This document shows positions 61,424-64,000 of a stretch of 64,000 nt of DNA, piece after piece. The notes beneath the pieces are model-generated. The model made no database searches and was not told where the DNA came from. It worked only from the letters and a program-made list of their open reading frames with translations. How positions within the stretch are numbered: the first letter of the stretch is position 1; every line of letters starts with the position of its first letter. This DNA comes from Nocardia acididurans (GTDB lineage: Bacteria > Actinomycetota > Actinomycetes > Mycobacteriales > Mycobacteriaceae). The translations under genes and the position numbers were made by a program. The DNA lies in assembly GCF_016741815.1 (NCBI RefSeq), contig NZ_JAERRJ010000012.1, positions 294,193-358,192 on the forward strand. The letters are read 5' to 3'.

Positions 61424-61816
61424 TCAGCTACGGACAGTGCGCACCAGGTTGATGGGCTTGCCCTTGGCTTTGGCCCGATCATCCAGTTCGGCCTGACGCT
61501 TCGCGGTTGCTTCCAGCTGCGGCAGGTACACCGCGTCGAACCACTCGTTCGCCCCGTCGATCCCCAGGTCGACGGCGTCGATGGAGGTTTCGAACTCCGC
61601 CTGCGGGATCTCGTACGCCACAACGAACTTCGATGTCGATGCCTTCACACCGGAGTCGCGGGTCACGTCGTAAGGGATGCTGTCGCTGAGCTGTTCGACC
61701 CACGAATCGGGGACATTGCCCTGCAGAGTCACCCGCACGCGAATCACGTCCGAATCGTGGGATAGATACTTGGCCTTCGGGTTTCCCACCCGGATGGGCT
61801 TCTGCCAGTTCGCCAT
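61424..61816 (-). CDS. Hypothetical protein, 130 aa, in the element
   Basis: I recognise no family. The first 40 residues are basic (NWQKPIRVGNPKAKYLSHDS), followed by a mixed region (SIPYDVTRDSGVKASTSKFV) and an amphipathic helical C-terminus (QLEATAKRQAELDDRAKAKG). A good ribosome site (TTAAGGACA) supports the ATG. It is encoded 142 bp downstream of the AlbA_2 gene on the same strand and may be its partner. The 191 bp on its 3' side (61233-61423) holds no gene. Confidence 0.65.
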   Translation of the reverse strand: MANWQKPIRVGNPKAKYLSHDSDVIRVRVTLQGNVPDSWVEQLSDSIPYDVTRDSGVKASTSKFVVAYEIPQAEFETSIDAVDLGIDGANEWFDAVYLPQLEATAKRQAELDDRAKAKGKPINLVRTVRS

Positions 61817-61958
61817 ATGAAGTTGTCCTTAATGTTCGTGGAGAGGACGAATTCCCCTCATCGATCAAGATTACTGGCAGGGACCGACACGTCCAGATGA
61901 TCATCAGGCAGGAGCCACAGCCGGACAGCACCCTGTGACCACCGCAGATCAGCGACCA

Positions 61959-63200
61959 CTAACGGCTTGCGAGATCGGCCAGAGTTTGGTATGGCAGATA
62001 CCTGTCCTTGATCCCGAAGCCGCGCAACAAGTTCCCGGTCAAGCGTTCCACCACTGCCGCGGGATGGTGCCCCAATTCTTGGGTGGTGGACGAAACCACA
62101 TTGATGTAGCTGGGTTTCGGGTACGGGCGGCCACCGGAGTAGCGATCGGAATGGTTCTCGACGGGCTCGACGTTGAGTAGGCGATCGATATGGAGTCCGA
62201 TTGTCCAGTCGCTGTTGATCGGACACAGCTCGGTCGAGAGGTAGGCGGCGGCCATGAGTACCGAGTGGATCTTTTCGAGCATCGAGCCGGCCCGGAGGAC
62301 TGTCCTACCCGAGTCCGGATCGTCCATGCTGCCGACCGGACTGATCGCTCTGCCGGTGGCGAATTTCCATGTGCCGGAGTTCTCGATCAAGACGATCGTG
62401 CTGCGTTCGTCGACTGACGCCTCGGAGTGCGGGTTCCAGGTTCGGGCGATGTGCCCGTCGGGATGCGGGGCCACGTTCAGCAGCGACTGCAAGCCATAGT
62501 CCCAGTGCAGGCGGTGCGGGAGGGCTTTCTGGAAGAACTCGAAAAGTCCCATGCGGTCGAGGGATTCGGAAATCGATGACTGCGTTTGAGCGGTGGGTTC
62601 GAGCAGTAGGCGCACCCAGCCGACCTTGGGGTTGGTTGGTCGAACATCGAGGTCGGTGTCGATAGCAGCAAGTCTGTCCTGAAAGCCTGCCGCTCGGGCT
62701 TGGCGCTCGGCGAGAAGCCGGCGAACATCGCCGTCGCCGAGCTTGCATTTGCCGTTCTCGCTACGGCCCCAGTAGGAACTGTCAACCATGTGCGGAGCGC
62801 CTGCCGAGGCGGGCACGGTGACAACGAGCACCGCCCGCGTCGCATCGGTCGGGTGCGGGAATGAGTCGATCATGACCGGTAGCGGCGGAGACACTCGGCC
62901 CTGAGCGATTTGGGCGATACGGTCCGCAAGCCCGTTGACGATCGCACCGGTCGCCTTGCCGGGCACGCCCTTGGCACTGTCTTCGATCCCGATCAGGAGC
63001 ACGCCACCGTCGACGCTCAGCGAAGCAAGGTCGCGAGCCAGTTCCAGATTCGCTGGACCGCTCGTCGGCGGAATGTCCTTCTTTCGTTCAACCCACTGTG
63101 TTTCCTCGAACAACCCGCTATTGGAGGCCGCTTCCACATCTGCCCAGCTCGACGGTGTGAACCGAGGCCGACGCGGGCCGAGGTAATACGAAGTCTGCAT
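61959..63200 (-). CDS. AlbA_2 (Schlafen-like) domain protein
   Basis: The 413-aa protein begins with an AlbA_2/Schlafen-type domain: the FEETQWVERKKDIP motif, ELARDLASLSVDGGVLLIGI and GIEDSAKG at residues 30-90. The C-terminal 250 residues are unassigned (for example RTWNPHSEASVDERSTIVLI, ELCPINSDWTIGLHIDRLLN). AlbA_2 domains bind nucleic acids, and Schlafen-like proteins can cleave RNA; some bacterial homologues occur in defence islands. The start is ATG 63200; a TTG at 63209 is an alternative. It is divergent from the small membrane protein gene. Confidence 0.72.
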   Translation of the reverse strand: MQTSYYLGPRRPRFTPSSWADVEAASNSGLFEETQWVERKKDIPPTSGPANLELARDLASLSVDGGVLLIGIEDSAKGVPGKATGAIVNGLADRIAQIAQGRVSPPLPVMIDSFPHPTDATRAVLVVTVPASAGAPHMVDSSYWGRSENGKCKLGDGDVRRLLAERQARAAGFQDRLAAIDTDLDVRPTNPKVGWVRLLLEPTAQTQSSISESLDRMGLFEFFQKALPHRLHWDYGLQSLLNVAPHPDGHIARTWNPHSEASVDERSTIVLIENSGTWKFATGRAISPVGSMDDPDSGRTVLRAGSMLEKIHSVLMAAAYLSTELCPINSDWTIGLHIDRLLNVEPVENHSDRYSGGRPYPKPSYINVVSSTTQELGHHPAAVVERLTGNLLRGFGIKDRYLPYQTLADLASR

Positions 63201-63330
63201 GGTGCTCAATCATGCTTCCACACACCGACATTCGAGAGCATGATCTCGCCGATGGCCTCGACAGTGGGTGGGTGCCCCCTCCTGCTCGTACGCGCAGACC
63301 ACCCGCCATGTTTGATAGATTGATCGGCCT

Positions 63331-63900
63331 ATGGGATCGACAGTGCCTTGGTGGGGAGCCGGCGTTTTCACGCTTGCTGGAGCGGCCCTGGCCTTTCTCG
63401 GTGCACAATGGCAGTCCTGGCGGACCGAACGTTCACAGCGTCGCCGACTCTCCAGGGAGGACAAGGTTGCCGCCTACCTGCAATTGATCGAGATCGGGAG
63501 GAAGCTCGCCGCGACACCGGTCTGGCCGAACAACACCTCCGCGGACCTCGAAACCCCAGAAGACCAATACGACAGTCTCATCGGCCTCGCAGAGCAGGTC
63601 GCCTTCTACGGCCCACCGCGAGTCAACGCAGCCGTCGAAGCGCTGCTGACGGTGGCCGAACAGCATCGAGACGCCATCATCACCATCCGTACCGACAGCA
63701 GACCTGCCCACGGCAGCGGTATCGACCTCCGTCTTCGACCCGTGTACCAGCAATCCGTGGCCACCCTGCACGGCGCGATCGATGACTTCGTACGAACCTG
63801 CCGGAAAGACCTGGAAATTGAAGGCCGCTACCACGCTCTCTCGAATCACCAGCACCGAGGAACCAGCCCGAACGATCGCGACAGGTCGACCGATACCTGA
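63331..63900 (+). CDS. Small membrane-anchored hypothetical protein, 189 aa
   Basis: A single N-terminal transmembrane helix (WWGAGVFTLAGAALAFLGAQ) is followed by a basic stretch (SWRTERSQRRRLSREDKVAA) and a helical cytoplasmic domain (IEIGRKLAATPVW, LIGLAEQVAFYGPPRVNAAV, LHGAIDDFVRTCRKDLE). I recognise no enzyme family. It is divergent from the AlbA_2 gene across 120 bp. The lower GC and strong A+T stretch just after it (63912-63942) fit recently acquired DNA. Confidence 0.7.
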   Translation: MGSTVPWWGAGVFTLAGAALAFLGAQWQSWRTERSQRRRLSREDKVAAYLQLIEIGRKLAATPVWPNNTSADLETPEDQYDSLIGLAEQVAFYGPPRVNAAVEALLTVAEQHRDAIITIRTDSRPAHGSGIDLRLRPVYQQSVATLHGAIDDFVRTCRKDLEIEGRYHALSNHQHRGTSPNDRDRSTDT

Positions 63901-63944
63901 ACAAACCGCGCCTAAATATATTGCGGCGCAGTATAATTCATCCA

Positions 63945-64000
63945 GCAGCGGGCAGCGGGCAGCGGGCAGCGGGCAGCGGGCAGCGGGCAGCGGGCAGCGG
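63945..64000. repeat. 7-nt tandem repeat array at the right edge
   Basis: Eight perfect copies of GCAGCGG fill the last 56 bases and run on beyond the window. An A+T-rich sequence (TAAATATATT, GTATAATTCA) precedes it. It could be a slippage array, an iteron-like element or the edge of a contig. Confidence 0.85.

Noticed and set aside
63945..64000. CRISPR or telomere-like terminal repeat
   Set aside because: A pure 7-nt tandem repeat cannot be a CRISPR. Nothing shows a chromosome end, so only a simple repeat is reported.

Overview
The window is high-GC actinobacterial chromosomal DNA with many GTG and TTG starts and high third-position GC. A secreted antigen-85-type mycolyltransferase, a DesA3-type membrane desaturase with its reductase, an L,D-transpeptidase lipoprotein and a conservon place it among the mycolic-acid bacteria, most likely Nocardia. 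The genus is inferred from gene content; no rRNA is present. Recognisable genes are densely packed and mostly ordinary chromosomal genes up to about 58.6 kb.

Layout. 0-8.7 kb: a partial alkyl sulfatase, a LysR regulator, an MpaB/DUF2236 oxygenase, an ABC-2 exporter followed by a NarL-type two-component system with a small unknown ORF between kinase and regulator, and an SsuD-like flavin monooxygenase. 8.8-13.0 kb: two tandem receptor Ser/Thr kinases with duplicated Cys-rich ectodomains. 13.1-17.2 kb: a stand-alone EctB-type aminotransferase divergent from a three-gene ABC exporter. 17.5-21.6 kb: a conservon (sensor kinase, roadblock, DUF742, GTPase), followed by a convergent 44-aa peptide gene. 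22-26.7 kb: small conserved proteins and the desaturase/reductase pair with a divergent TetR gene. 26.8-30.4 kb: an Rpn nuclease remnant and two MFS transporters. 30.5-33.8 kb: a PadR, dienoyl-CoA-reductase-like and VOC operon. 33.9-41.8 kb: a secreted DUF4189 protein, SDR, lysA, a DUF853 ATPase, orn, tRNA-His, a TetR/SDR pair with two matching operators, and fdxA. 42-51 kb: a second LysR, a GNAT acetyltransferase, and an amino-acid catabolism cluster (Lrp/AsnC, fused 2-oxoacid:ferredoxin oxidoreductase, valine/leucine dehydrogenase, APC permease). 51-58.3 kb: exported and cell-envelope genes.

From the tRNA-Lys gene at 58.67 kb to the right edge the character changes. An AbrB-like gene with a one-base frameshift overlaps a tyrosine integrase gene. 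After it come a DUF2637 membrane/HTH protein, an orphan 130-aa protein, an AlbA_2 (Schlafen-type) protein and a divergent small membrane protein. The window ends inside a 7-nt tandem repeat. This looks like the left end of an integrative element inserted at tRNA-Lys. Its cargo is the most likely place for an undescribed system, but no function can be proved from sequence alone.

Several regulatory signals are visible: twin 17-bp palindromes between tetR and its divergent SDR gene, a 20-bp palindrome before padR, TGATCA boxes before the 2-oxoacid oxidoreductase gene, a 17-nt minisatellite before the second lysR, and at least seven strong terminator hairpins.
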